Assembly (NCBI GenBank): GCA_014879945.1
Contig: JACSRE010000143.1
Span: 1-46,691, forward strand
Direction: 5' to 3'
Length of the DNA: 46,691 bases
Origin: Myxococcus sp.
GTDB lineage: Bacteria > Myxococcota > Myxococcia > Myxococcales > Myxococcaceae
Positions 1 to 7,886 of this stretch are shown piece after piece. Both the position numbers and the translations under genes were made by a program. The notes below the pieces were generated by a model, which ran no database searches, was not told where the DNA came from, and saw only the letters and a list, made by a program, of their open reading frames with translations. Every line of letters starts with the position of its first letter. Positions within the stretch are counted from its first letter, which is position 1.

Positions 1-118
1 CACCCCCGACGGCGGCGCGCCCACCAAGCCGGCGTCGTGCAGCGTGGTGCCCTTCGACGCCTCGGTCGCCGGCCTGGGCCTGGCGATGCTGGCCCTCATT
101 CGCCGCCGCCGCAGCTGA
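1..118 (+). CDS. C-terminal end of a MYXO-CTERM-type surface protein (5' partial)
   Basis: The frame is open from the window edge to TGA at 116-118 and gives the last 38 residues of a protein. They contain a Pro/Cys stretch (PASCSV), a hydrophobic segment (GLGLAMLAL) and a terminal RRRR cluster before the stop. This Cys, then transmembrane segment, then Arg-cluster layout is that of MYXO-CTERM sorting tails in myxobacterial surface proteins, which are thought to be processed and lipid-anchored. The rest of the protein lies upstream, so its function cannot be read. The tail is short, so the assignment rests on layout rather than on a full domain match. Confidence 0.72.
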   Translation, partial: TPDGGAPTKPASCSVVPFDASVAGLGLAMLALIRRRRS

Positions 119-161
119 AGGCGCCTGTGAGGAAGTGGAGTCGTACCCAGCGGTGAATCGA

Positions 162-197
162 CTCGCCCCTCGCCAGCGATTGCTGACGGGGGGCGAG
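162..197 (+). terminator. Long stem-loop after the MYXO-CTERM gene, probable terminator
   Basis: CTCGCCCC (162-169) pairs with GGGGCGAG (190-197). Pairing continues inward through T170-C171-G172 with C187-G188-G189, skips one C/A mismatch, and closes with CAGC (174-177) on GCTG (182-185) around a GATT tetraloop. That is about 15 pairs. It starts 43 bases after the stop at 118 and ends 44 bases before the next start codon. There is no long T tract (GTCGTTCAGT follows), so it could also act as an mRNA-stabilising hairpin. Confidence 0.6.
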
Positions 198-227
198 GTC
201 GTTCAGTAGGCTTGGTGGTTCAGGGCC

Positions 228-235
228 GGGAGGAG
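228..235 (+). promoter_or_regulatory. Strong ribosome binding site fixing the start at 242
   Basis: GGGAGGAG lies six bases ahead of ATG 242. It favours ATG 242 over the in-frame GTG at 212, which has no such site and would put ten extra residues in front of a classical lipoprotein signal. Confidence 0.75.
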
Positions 236-241
236 CAACAC

Positions 242-2230
242 ATGAGACGCGAAGCACTCGCCGTCGCTGTCGCAGTCGCTGGGGTGGTCGGCTGCTCCGA
301 CGTCAACATCGAGAAGAAGGCCAGAGACTCGATCAACGTCGACGACCGGCTCTCGATCTCGGGGCGCGTCTGCACCGAGCGGCCTGACCGAAACGGGTTC
401 CCCGTGAAGGTGGTCTTCGTCGTCGACCAGTCGGGCTCGATGTGCGTCTCCGATCCACCCGGCTCCCAGGAGTCGAACGGCTTCTGCGAGATGGCGGCGG
501 CGACGCTCAACGTCACCGGGCTCACCCAGCCGGCCCGGGTGCGCGCGCTGCGCCGGCTGCTCGCGGGCTTCGCGACCCAGCGCAACATCAACGTCGCGGT
601 GGTGCCCTTCGAGACCAACATCAAGGGCGTCTATCCTCCCTCGGGGTTCGCGCGGCCTGACGACCCGGCCCTCATCGCGCGCGTCGACGCGCTCCAGTCG
701 GAGCTCGGCAAGGGCACCGACTACCAGGGCGCCCTCGCGGCGGCGTACACCCGCATCGCGGCCGACATCGACGCCACCCAGCGCACCGCGCCCAACATGC
801 TGCCCCGCACGCGCTACGTCGTCGTCTTTCTCTCTGACGGCGTGCCGTACCCCCGCTGCGCGGCGAACGACAACCTCACCCAGTACGCCGACGACCTGAA
901 CCCCGACCTGACGTGGGAAGACTCGCTGGGCGCCGGCACGTTCTGCAACGAGATCAACGCGCCGATCGCCCCGGCCGACCGCATCACGACCTTCGTGGCG
1001 GGCACCGACCGCAACCAGAACTACCAGCTGTTCAGCTACGTCGATCAGCTGATGGAGCTGCGCGATCAGTACAACATCGGCGACGTGCGGCTGCACACCG
1101 TGCTGCTGTTCAACGAAGAGGCGGTGCGGGCGTGCGGCCCCATCTGCCAGGACCTCTACGGGCGCTACGTGCGCTGGCCCGGGCCGGTGCCGCTCACGAA
1201 CGGGCCGGCCGCCGCCAAGAGCATCGCAGGGTGGACGCTGCAGCAGCTCGCCCAGCGCGGCAACGGCGTGTACCAGGAGTTCAACAACTTCGCCGGCATC
1301 GCCCAGCTGAACCTCGGCGCCCTCGACTACTCGTCGCTCTTCTCGCGCAACGTGATGAAGAGCCTCTTCGTGCAGCCGCTCTCGAGCGAGCCCGGGCCTC
1401 TCGATCGCGTGGTGGACAGCGACGGTGACGGCCTCCCCGACGAGATCGACAACGACTTCAGCTTCAACACCTCGCGCTTCGACCCCGACTCCGACGGCGA
1501 CGGCTTCACCGACCGCTTCGAGGTCGATCGCCGCCCCGACGGGTTCCGGCCCGACGCGAAAGATGGCCGGGGCTGCGACCCCATGTCGCCGCTCACCCTG
1601 GGGTGCCGCCCCTCTGACCGCGACGGCGACGGGCTGTCTGACTTCGCCGAGAAGTACCTGAGCGCGTGGTTGGCCGACAACACCCTGGTCGACGGCGACG
1701 CCGACGGCATTCCGAACGGCCTCGAGGTTCGTTACGGGCTCGACCCGCTCACGCCCCAGAAAGACCTCGACACCGACGGCGACACCATTCCCGACGTCGA
1801 AGAGATTCGCTTCGGCTCGCACCCGACCCGGCGCGACCGGGAGTTCCGCGAGAAGAACGGCATTCAGTACTCGCTGCGGCAAGAGGTGCTGGCCGACGAC
1901 TCGGTCTGCTACGACTTCACCGCCAGCAACCTGCAGCTGGTGACGCCGCCGCTGCGGGCCGGCTTCTCGCGGCAGGGCTTCAACCTCTTCAAGCTCTGGT
2001 TCGGAGAGGCGCCCGAGGCGGGCGTGGCGACGGACTACGGCACCTGGAAGGCGGCGTGCGTGTGGGCGCAGTACGACCCGCCGTCGGTGCGCGTGCCGGC
2101 GGGGCCCGAGACGCAGCCGCTGACGAACTCCGACTTCTACGCCCCCGCGAACATGATCGAGCCGGCGCACTACGACGCGCGCTGTGTCGGCATCAACCCG
2201 TCGCGGGGCCAGACGGGGCCGGTGCCATGA
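242..2230 (+). CDS. VWA-domain lipoprotein with DxDxDG calcium-type repeats (paralogue 1)
   Basis: The 662-aa protein begins with a lipoprotein signal (AGVVGC, lipid-attachment Cys18). A von Willebrand factor A domain follows at roughly 55-300. Its metal-ion-dependent adhesion site looks complete: DQSGS starting at D62, a Thr in KGTDYQGAL, and a downstream Asp in FLSDGVPYP. From about residue 390 to 540 there are repeated acidic DSDGDG / DGDADG motifs of the thrombospondin-type-3 or dockerin-like calcium-binding kind. The last 120 residues are unassigned. The stop overlaps the next start by four bases (ATGA), so it is translationally coupled to a second VWA lipoprotein of the same plan. The likely role is calcium-stiffened surface adhesion or scaffolding; the ligand is unknown. 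Confidence 0.85.
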   Translation: MRREALAVAVAVAGVVGCSDVNIEKKARDSINVDDRLSISGRVCTERPDRNGFPVKVVFVVDQSGSMCVSDPPGSQESNGFCEMAAATLNVTGLTQPARVRALRRLLAGFATQRNINVAVVPFETNIKGVYPPSGFARPDDPALIARVDALQSELGKGTDYQGALAAAYTRIAADIDATQRTAPNMLPRTRYVVVFLSDGVPYPRCAANDNLTQYADDLNPDLTWEDSLGAGTFCNEINAPIAPADRITTFVAGTDRNQNYQLFSYVDQLMELRDQYNIGDVRLHTVLLFNEEAVRACGPICQDLYGRYVRWPGPVPLTNGPAAAKSIAGWTLQQLAQRGNGVYQEFNNFAGIAQLNLGALDYSSLFSRNVMKSLFVQPLSSEPGPLDRVVDSDGDGLPDEIDNDFSFNTSRFDPDSDGDGFTDRFEVDRRPDGFRPDAKDGRGCDPMSPLTLGCRPSDRDGDGLSDFAEKYLSAWLADNTLVDGDADGIPNGLEVRYGLDPLTPQKDLDTDGDTIPDVEEIRFGSHPTRRDREFREKNGIQYSLRQEVLADDSVCYDFTASNLQLVTPPLRAGFSRQGFNLFKLWFGEAPEAGVATDYGTWKAACVWAQYDPPSVRVPAGPETQPLTNSDFYAPANMIEPAHYDARCVGINPSRGQTGPVP

Positions 2231-4044
2231 CGAAGGCCGCGAAGTGGGCGGGGCTGAGCGCGTTTCTGGTGGGGCTGCTGCTGGCGGCCTGCTCCGACAC
2301 GTACCTCTACGACGAGCGCCGCGAGCGCGAGATTCCAGCCGACCGGTCGGTGAGCCTTCAGGGCGACTTCTGCACCCCCGGCTCCGATCAGGTGGTGCGG
2401 CCCATCAAGATCCTGGTCGCGATGGACGCCTCTCAGTCGATGACGGTGACCGACCCCAACGGCACCCGCGCGCGGGCCATCGTCGACCTGCTCGACAACC
2501 TGCCGCAGGAGCGCGAGGTGTCGATTCTGGTGATGCTCTTCGCCGGCAGCACCACCGCGTTCCTCTCGAAGAGCGGGCTCCAGCAGTTCGAGTCGGTGAT
2601 GGACTTCGACCAGGGCGACCGCGACATCTTGCGCCAGCGGGTGCTCAACTTCACGGCGCCCGGCAACATGGCGAACCGCGACTCGACCGACTTCGTCAAG
2701 CCGCTCTCCGACATCTACGCCATCATCAACCGAGACATCGCGAACACCCGCTTGATGCGCCGCGGAGAAGAGACGCGCGCGCGGTACTCGGTCATCTTCC
2801 TCTCTGACGGTCAGCCCACCAACAACCAGGACGACGAGCTGCTCTGCGACATGGGCGGCAGCAACCTGGTGCGGCGCATTCGCCAGCTGAAAGATCTCGC
2901 CGACGACGTGAAGGTGAACACGGTGCACGTGTTCCTGCCCACGCAGCCGGTCAACTCGTCGGTGTGCGACCTCGACGGTGGCTCCATTCCGCCGCCGCCG
3001 GCGGGCGCGCAGTGCGAGATTCCCAACCTGCCGCCTGGCTCCTGTCCGCTCATCATCATCAACCAGAACGCCGAGCGGCTCTCGCGAATGGCCGACCTCG
3101 GGGGCGGCAACTTCCGCGACTTCCGCAACGGGGAGCCGATCAACTTCCTCAACTTCCAGTTCGGGCAGGTGCGCCGCACCTTCGTGTTCGATCGCGTGGT
3201 GGTGGCGAACTTCTCGGCGCCCGCCGGCAGCCCCATCGAGCTGGCCGACACCGACAGCGACGGGCTGCTCGACGCCGACGAGGTGCGGGCGCGCACCGAG
3301 CCGTGGGTGGTCGACAGCGACTTCGACGGCTTCTCTGACGGCATCGAGGTGTACTTCAACGCCCGCGGCGGCATGTTCAACCCCATCGGCCGGCTGCCCG
3401 ACGGTGGCGGCTCTGACCAGGGCTGTCCGCCCGAGCTGCGCGGGGTCGACAGCGACTGCGACGGCCTGCTCGACTGCGACGAGCAGCTCATCGGCACCAA
3501 CGCCCGGCGCATCGACAGCGACGACGACGGGGTGCCCGACTCCATCGAGTTCAAGCTGGGCACGCAGTCCGCCTCGAAGGACCTCGACCAGGACCCCGAC
3601 AACGACGGGCTCTCGAACGCGACCGAGCTGCAGCTGCACACCGACCCGAACGCCGTCGACTCGCAGAAGCTGTCGGTCAGCGGGTACCGCTACGAGGTGA
3701 TCAAGCGTGGCGGCATCGACGAGCAGGGCCGCCAGTGCTGGGACCTGCGGGTCGACAACATCTTGCTGGCCAACACGCTGCCCGACACGCGCGACGCGGG
3801 CGTCGATGACGCGGGCGTGGCCGAGTACCGGCGAGGCGCGGGCTACAACGACATCTTCGTGAGCGTCTCGATGCGGCCGGGCGACGACCCGACGGGGCGG
3901 GTGCTGCACCGCGTGTTCCGCCACCGCACCACGCGCTTCCCGGTCGGAGGCATTCGCTCGCCGCCCGATGGCATCATTCGGGTCACCGACGCTGATTTCG
4001 TGGCAGGCTGCCCACCGCCCCCCGGCGGCGTTCCGGGGCCGTGA
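2227..4044 (+). CDS. VWA-domain lipoprotein with DxDxDG calcium-type repeats (paralogue 2)
   Basis: This 605-aa lipoprotein (LLLAAC, Cys22) repeats the architecture of its upstream neighbour. The VWA domain starts near residue 60, with DASQS at D67, a STDF Thr and FLSDGQPT. Acidic DTDSDG / DSDCDG / DSDDDG repeats run from about 340 to 480, followed by a C-terminal globular part. ATG 2227 overlaps the TGA of the previous gene. The two proteins differ enough that this looks like an old duplication. The insert between VWA and repeats is rich in Cys and Pro here. A hairpin separates the gene from the PPC-like lipoprotein downstream. Function is inferred only from domains: extracytoplasmic, probably metal-dependent protein binding. 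Confidence 0.85.
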   Translation: MTKAAKWAGLSAFLVGLLLAACSDTYLYDERREREIPADRSVSLQGDFCTPGSDQVVRPIKILVAMDASQSMTVTDPNGTRARAIVDLLDNLPQEREVSILVMLFAGSTTAFLSKSGLQQFESVMDFDQGDRDILRQRVLNFTAPGNMANRDSTDFVKPLSDIYAIINRDIANTRLMRRGEETRARYSVIFLSDGQPTNNQDDELLCDMGGSNLVRRIRQLKDLADDVKVNTVHVFLPTQPVNSSVCDLDGGSIPPPPAGAQCEIPNLPPGSCPLIIINQNAERLSRMADLGGGNFRDFRNGEPINFLNFQFGQVRRTFVFDRVVVANFSAPAGSPIELADTDSDGLLDADEVRARTEPWVVDSDFDGFSDGIEVYFNARGGMFNPIGRLPDGGGSDQGCPPELRGVDSDCDGLLDCDEQLIGTNARRIDSDDDGVPDSIEFKLGTQSASKDLDQDPDNDGLSNATELQLHTDPNAVDSQKLSVSGYRYEVIKRGGIDEQGRQCWDLRVDNILLANTLPDTRDAGVDDAGVAEYRRGAGYNDIFVSVSMRPGDDPTGRVLHRVFRHRTTRFPVGGIRSPPDGIIRVTDADFVAGCPPPPGGVPGP

Positions 4045-4052
4045 CGTTGACC

Positions 4053-4075
4053 GTCGGAGGAGGCCGTCCTCCGAC
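4053..4075 (+). other. Perfect 9-bp hairpin between two co-directional lipoprotein genes
   Basis: GTCGGAGGA (4053-4061) pairs perfectly with TCCTCCGAC (4067-4075) around a five-base GGCCG loop. It sits in the 52-base gap between the second VWA gene (stop 4044) and the PPC-like gene (start 4097). No T run follows, so it could be a terminator, a partial terminator that lowers expression of the downstream gene, or a processing or stability element. Confidence 0.6.
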
Positions 4076-4096
4076 CTGCAGGATCTCGAGCTCGAC

Positions 4097-6379
4097 ATGA
4101 TGCAGACGCTGACGCGGGTGGCCGTGGTGCTGGGCGGATTGGCGATCGCCGCCGGGTCGGGGTGTTCTCCGCCGCCGGTGCTGTGTGTCGAGGGCGATGA
4201 GCCGACCTGCGATGGCGGCTCGCTGCCCGTCGACGGGTGCAACACGCCCGAGGCGGCGAAGTCAGACCCCGCCTGCCGGCTGACCCTGTGTCAGGACACC
4301 GAGGCCTTCATCTCGACCGTCGAAGATGGCGGCATCGACGTGGACTTCTACTCGGTGACGCTGCCGGGCAACCTCACGGCGCGGAGCCTGCTCAACGTGA
4401 AGGGCGGCTACGGCGGGGTGCCGCAGACAGCCGTGAACTTCAGCATCAACGTGCTACGCGAGCAGCCCGACGGAGGCCTGGGCGCCATCGCGTCGGGCAA
4501 CGATCGGCGCATGGGCGCGGCGGTGCCGAAGAACGTCGAGATCACCCAGCCGTTCTCCGAGTCGAACGCGCAGCTGCTGGTGCGCGTCAGCGACATCGGC
4601 GGCGTGGCGATGCCGCGGGTGGACAACAAGAACCCCTACAAGCTCAACGTCTGCGTCATCGACAACCCCGACACCAACGAGCCCAACGACGCCACGCCCA
4701 CGCCCATCGCGCTCACGGCGGCCAACGGCGTGCAGCAGGGCACCTCGTCGGGCTACCTGGCCACCAACGACGACCTCGACACCTTCTCGTTCCCGGTCGC
4801 GGGCGCGCGGCAGATCATCTACCTGCGCATCTCGAGCACCATGATGAACCTGATGCCGCCGCTGGCCTACCGCATGGCCTACACCCTGAAAGACCCGATG
4901 GGCCGCCCCATCTCGGAAGGGGTGATGGACAACGAGTTCTTGCAGGTCGACCTCTCGACGGCCCGGCTGACCGCCGGCGACGGCACCTACGTGCTCGAGG
5001 TGTTCGGCTACAAGACGGCGCAGCAGATGACGCCGGCGCTGGGCGACCTGCGGCTCAAGTACGACGTCGACGTGCGCGTGATGCCAGACCTCGACATGAC
5101 GAGCGACGGCGTCACGGGCAACGACACCTCGGCGACGGCGCGGCCGGTCAACCTGGCGCTCAACACCACCACCGCGCTCTCGGGGCGCATCGCCTACGTG
5201 GCCGACAACGAGTGGTTCCGGCTCAACCTGCCCGCCCGCGCGGGGCCGACTGTGCTGCGCTACGAGCTGGCCGCGCTCCCGGCGACTGGCGGCCGCTTCC
5301 CGCCGCTGTCGACGACGCCCACCCGGCAGATCCGGGTGATTCAAGAGGTGACGACGGGCGCCAGCCCGCAGGAGCGGCAGAACAACTGCGTGATGAACGC
5401 CACGTTGTGCCCGCGCAGCTTCAACGACCCCAACGCCGGCTCTGGCTTGCTGGTGTCGGGGGTGTGCCGGTCGCCGGGCATCGACCCGCCGCACTGCGTG
5501 CTGTCGGAGCGCAACGAGGAGTTTCAGATCAACGCGCTGCGAAACCGGAAGAACTTCGTCGGCGCCATTCCCGTGCCGGCCAACGTGACGGCGATGCTCT
5601 TCTCGTTCGGCGACACCGGGAAGGGGCGCCTCAAGTACGCAGACGACCGCGACTGGTCGATTCGGGTGACGCTCGAAGACGACCCCGACGAGGCCATGCG
5701 GCCCGCCGGCGACGTGCCCACGAACGTCTCGCTGGGGGCGGCGGCCTCGACGGTGCGGGGCGTCATCTCGCACGGCTACGGCAAGACCATCGAGTTCGAC
5801 GACCTCAACCAGGGCCGCGGCATTCGCGGGCCCAACGACTACGACGCCACCGAGACCGACCGCGACGCCTACCGCTTCGACTACGGGGGCGCGATGGGCG
5901 ACCAGACCTGGCAGCTGGAGTGGACGGTGGGCGACGTCGACGGCGGCAGCGCGCCCGCGGGCACCCTGGCCTTCGAGCTGTTGCTGTGCACGGGCGCGCA
6001 GCTGGGCGACGGCGGCTGTGCCGGTCGGCAGAGCGTGCTGGCGCCCACCTTCAGCGCGTTCACCCCCTGGTACCTGCCAGTCGAGAACCAGAACCGCAGG
6101 GTGCAGTTCACCCAGATGCGCCAGGGCAACGCCACCGTCATCAGGGTCGAGCCCATCGCCTGCTTCTGCTTCTCGCAGGACAAGGTGGCGTCGGGCTCGT
6201 TCCAGATGCGGGTGGTGGCGGTCGACCGCACCGCCAACGACCCCATCGCGTACTCGGTGCGGCAGTCGATCTCGGCCTACCCGGGCTCGTACCAGGACCC
6301 CGACGGCGGCTCGACGCCGGTGATGTGCCCGGGGCGCGGCGCCGACGGCGGCGGCGGCTGCGGGTTCCAGACGCGCTGA
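4097..6379 (+). CDS. Large lipoprotein with PPC-like beta-sandwich repeats
   Basis: The 760-aa protein starts MMQ with a lipoprotein signal (AAGSGC, Cys23). It contains at least two stretches of the bacterial pre-peptidase C-terminal (PPC) type: NEPNDATPTPIAL followed by DDLDTFSFPV near residues 195-240, and GNDTSATARPVNL followed by DNEWFRLNL near 340-380. These are the usual 'EPND...D.D.F.F.v' signatures of extracellular beta-sandwich modules. No catalytic motif is visible. ATG 4097 is chosen because the open frame upstream overlaps the previous gene and would bury the signal peptide. It follows the two VWA lipoproteins in the same direction, so the three may form one surface-lipoprotein transcription unit, with the 4053-4075 hairpin in between. 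Confidence 0.78.
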   Translation: MMQTLTRVAVVLGGLAIAAGSGCSPPPVLCVEGDEPTCDGGSLPVDGCNTPEAAKSDPACRLTLCQDTEAFISTVEDGGIDVDFYSVTLPGNLTARSLLNVKGGYGGVPQTAVNFSINVLREQPDGGLGAIASGNDRRMGAAVPKNVEITQPFSESNAQLLVRVSDIGGVAMPRVDNKNPYKLNVCVIDNPDTNEPNDATPTPIALTAANGVQQGTSSGYLATNDDLDTFSFPVAGARQIIYLRISSTMMNLMPPLAYRMAYTLKDPMGRPISEGVMDNEFLQVDLSTARLTAGDGTYVLEVFGYKTAQQMTPALGDLRLKYDVDVRVMPDLDMTSDGVTGNDTSATARPVNLALNTTTALSGRIAYVADNEWFRLNLPARAGPTVLRYELAALPATGGRFPPLSTTPTRQIRVIQEVTTGASPQERQNNCVMNATLCPRSFNDPNAGSGLLVSGVCRSPGIDPPHCVLSERNEEFQINALRNRKNFVGAIPVPANVTAMLFSFGDTGKGRLKYADDRDWSIRVTLEDDPDEAMRPAGDVPTNVSLGAAASTVRGVISHGYGKTIEFDDLNQGRGIRGPNDYDATETDRDAYRFDYGGAMGDQTWQLEWTVGDVDGGSAPAGTLAFELLLCTGAQLGDGGCAGRQSVLAPTFSAFTPWYLPVENQNRRVQFTQMRQGNATVIRVEPIACFCFSQDKVASGSFQMRVVAVDRTANDPIAYSVRQSISAYPGSYQDPDGGSTPVMCPGRGADGGGGCGFQTR

Positions 6380-6426
6380 GTGGTGGGGTGGCCCGTCGCG
6401 CGCTGGCGCCGAGACGAGTGCAGGGG

Positions 6427-6464
6427 CGCCTCGGGGCTCCCGACGACGTCAGTTGCCCGAGGCG
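6427..6464 (+). terminator. Weak terminator-like inverted repeat between convergent genes
   Basis: CGCCTCGGG (6427-6435) pairs with CCCGAGGCG (6456-6464) across a 20-base loop and is followed by TCTTTG. It overlaps the 3' end of the minus-strand lipoprotein gene that terminates at 6449. The large loop makes it a modest candidate for ending transcription from the plus-strand lipoprotein operon. Confidence 0.3.
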
Positions 6465-6955
6465 TCTTTGAGGCGCAGCGGCACCACGTCCACCTTCACC
6501 AGGTACTTCGCGCGGGCGTCGGCTTCGAACTCGATCAGGTGATCGCCGATGTCCGACAGATCGGCCTCACGAAAGGCCCAGCCCCGCGACTCGGCCTCGC
6601 CCACCAGCGCGCGGCCGCTCAAGGTGCGGCGAATTCGGCTGCGGCACTCGGTCTCGTAGAAGCTGATGCGCATCTCTTCGCCGGTGCCGGCGACCTCGGA
6701 GAGGAAGAACGACAGCGTGACGGTCGAGGGCTCGAAGAGCTGCACCGAGAGCTTGTTCTGGCCGGGGAAGCGGCCCTCGACGTAGCTGCGGTCGCCGACG
6801 ATGCAGCCCACGGTGGTGCGACAGACCGGCCACTCGCCGTCGCAGCGGTCCTTCACCCGCGTGCCGAGGAACTGGTCCTGAATGCTCCCGCAGCCGGCGA
6901 GCGCCAGCGCAAGAAACGCGACGGTCCCCACCCTTTGCAGTACAACGTGCCGCAC
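6449..6955 (-). CDS. Small lipoprotein of unknown function
   Basis: About 168 aa. It has a lipoprotein signal (VAFLALALAGC) and a mature part with Cys pairs (RCDGEWPVC, TTVGC) and an otherwise beta-rich look. No family was recognised. I place the start at GTG 6955 because AGGTGA stands five bases upstream of it. An ATG at 6979 is also in frame but has no ribosome binding site and would overlap the ATG of the divergent neighbour. It runs head-to-head with the ASH-domain lipoprotein, and the promoters of one or both genes must lie within the other's 5' region. Confidence 0.7.
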   Translation of the reverse strand: MRHVVLQRVGTVAFLALALAGCGSIQDQFLGTRVKDRCDGEWPVCRTTVGCIVGDRSYVEGRFPGQNKLSVQLFEPSTVTLSFFLSEVAGTGEEMRISFYETECRSRIRRTLSGRALVGEAESRGWAFREADLSDIGDHLIEFEADARAKYLVKVDVVPLRLKDASGN

Positions 6956-6977
6956 TCTCTTCACCTGAGGACGATTC

Positions 6978-7814
6978 ATGAATCGCTCGATTCTGGTTGC
7001 AGGCATCGTCGGCGCCGTCGTCACCGGCAGTTTCGTAGCCTGCGGGCCCACGAATAGAAAGGTGTGCGATGGCGACACCTTCGCCAACGAGGCCGAGCTG
7101 TGCGTCGATCGCTCGGCGCTGGGGTTCAACACCGAGTTCGGCAGCGGCACCTTCGTGGGCGCCCGGCCGGTCGACTCCATCAGCATCGTCAACCGCGGGC
7201 TCAAGCCGCTCACCATCAACAAGGTGACCTACGAGGGCGAGCCCGAGTTCAAGGTGACGTCAAGCTGGGGCGAGGCCGCGGTGGGCAGCGACATTCCTCC
7301 GACCAGCATCGCGGGCGGGCAGCGCGGCTTCCTGCAGGTCGAGTTCGCGCCGCGCCAGAACCGCGGCTACAGCGGCACCATCACCGTCGACACCAACGCG
7401 TCGAACCTGCCGAAGCTGGTCGTTCAGCTCTCGGGCTGCGGCGTGCCCACCGACGGCGGCTCGTCGAACTGCTACGCCTGCGACGTGCTCGCGCAGGTCT
7501 GCACCGCGCAGGTCGATGGCGGCCCGCGCACCTGCTACCAGAGCCCCTCGGGCGCGACGTTCTGCTCCTTCGAGACGGGCACCAAGGCGACGGGCGAGGC
7601 CTGCGACGCGCCGGCGGCCTGCGTGAAGGGCTCCAACTGTCTGTCGGTGTGCGAGCGCCGGCTCGACGGCGGCGCGTGCGCCACCGCGGCGGAGTCGCGC
7701 TGCTACCAGGCCTGCAGCCGCGACGGCGGCGCGTCGGGGTGCCCGGCGGGCAAGAGCTGCCTCGATCTCTCGGCGCAGGGCATTCGCAGCTACGGCGCCT
7801 GCGCTCAGCAGTAG
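6978..7814 (+). CDS. Lipoprotein with an ASH/HYDIN-like domain and a Cys-rich tail
   Basis: This 278-aa lipoprotein has its signal ending GSFVAC (Cys22). Residues about 45-145 carry an immunoglobulin-like module of the ASH (ASPM-SPD-2-Hydin) or abnormal-spindle type: DSISIVNRGLKPLTI, then FLQVEFAPRQ, then GYSGTITVDTNA. Residues 146-278 are Cys-rich with repeated CxxC-like spacing and many Asp-Gly-Gly turns, a common disulfide-rich tail in myxobacterial surface proteins. The start ATG 6978 is preceded by CTGAGGA. The likely location is the cell surface; the binding partner is unknown. Confidence 0.78.
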   Translation: MNRSILVAGIVGAVVTGSFVACGPTNRKVCDGDTFANEAELCVDRSALGFNTEFGSGTFVGARPVDSISIVNRGLKPLTINKVTYEGEPEFKVTSSWGEAAVGSDIPPTSIAGGQRGFLQVEFAPRQNRGYSGTITVDTNASNLPKLVVQLSGCGVPTDGGSSNCYACDVLAQVCTAQVDGGPRTCYQSPSGATFCSFETGTKATGEACDAPAACVKGSNCLSVCERRLDGGACATAAESRCYQACSRDGGASGCPAGKSCLDLSAQGIRSYGACAQQ

Positions 7815-7842
7815 CCGGCGCGTCTCGGTGTCGGGGTGACCG

Positions 7843-7871
7843 CGGGCTGCTCCTCGACCAGGGGCAGCCCG
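7843..7871. terminator. 11-bp stem-loop between convergent genes, probable bidirectional terminator
   Basis: CGGGCTGCTCC (7843-7853) pairs with GGGGCAGCCCG (7861-7871), with one T/G wobble and a seven-base TCGACCA loop. It occupies the 72-base gap between two convergent stop codons (7814 and 7887). T tracts are lacking on both sides, as is common in very GC-rich genomes. Confidence 0.55.
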
Positions 7872-7886
7872 TCGTCGTTGGGGCGG

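Noticed and set aside
203-4245. Long open frames antisense to the VWA lipoprotein genes
   Set aside because: They are Val/Arg/Gly-rich, lack ribosome binding sites and mirror the GC-rich codons of the true genes on the other strand, so they are composition shadows.
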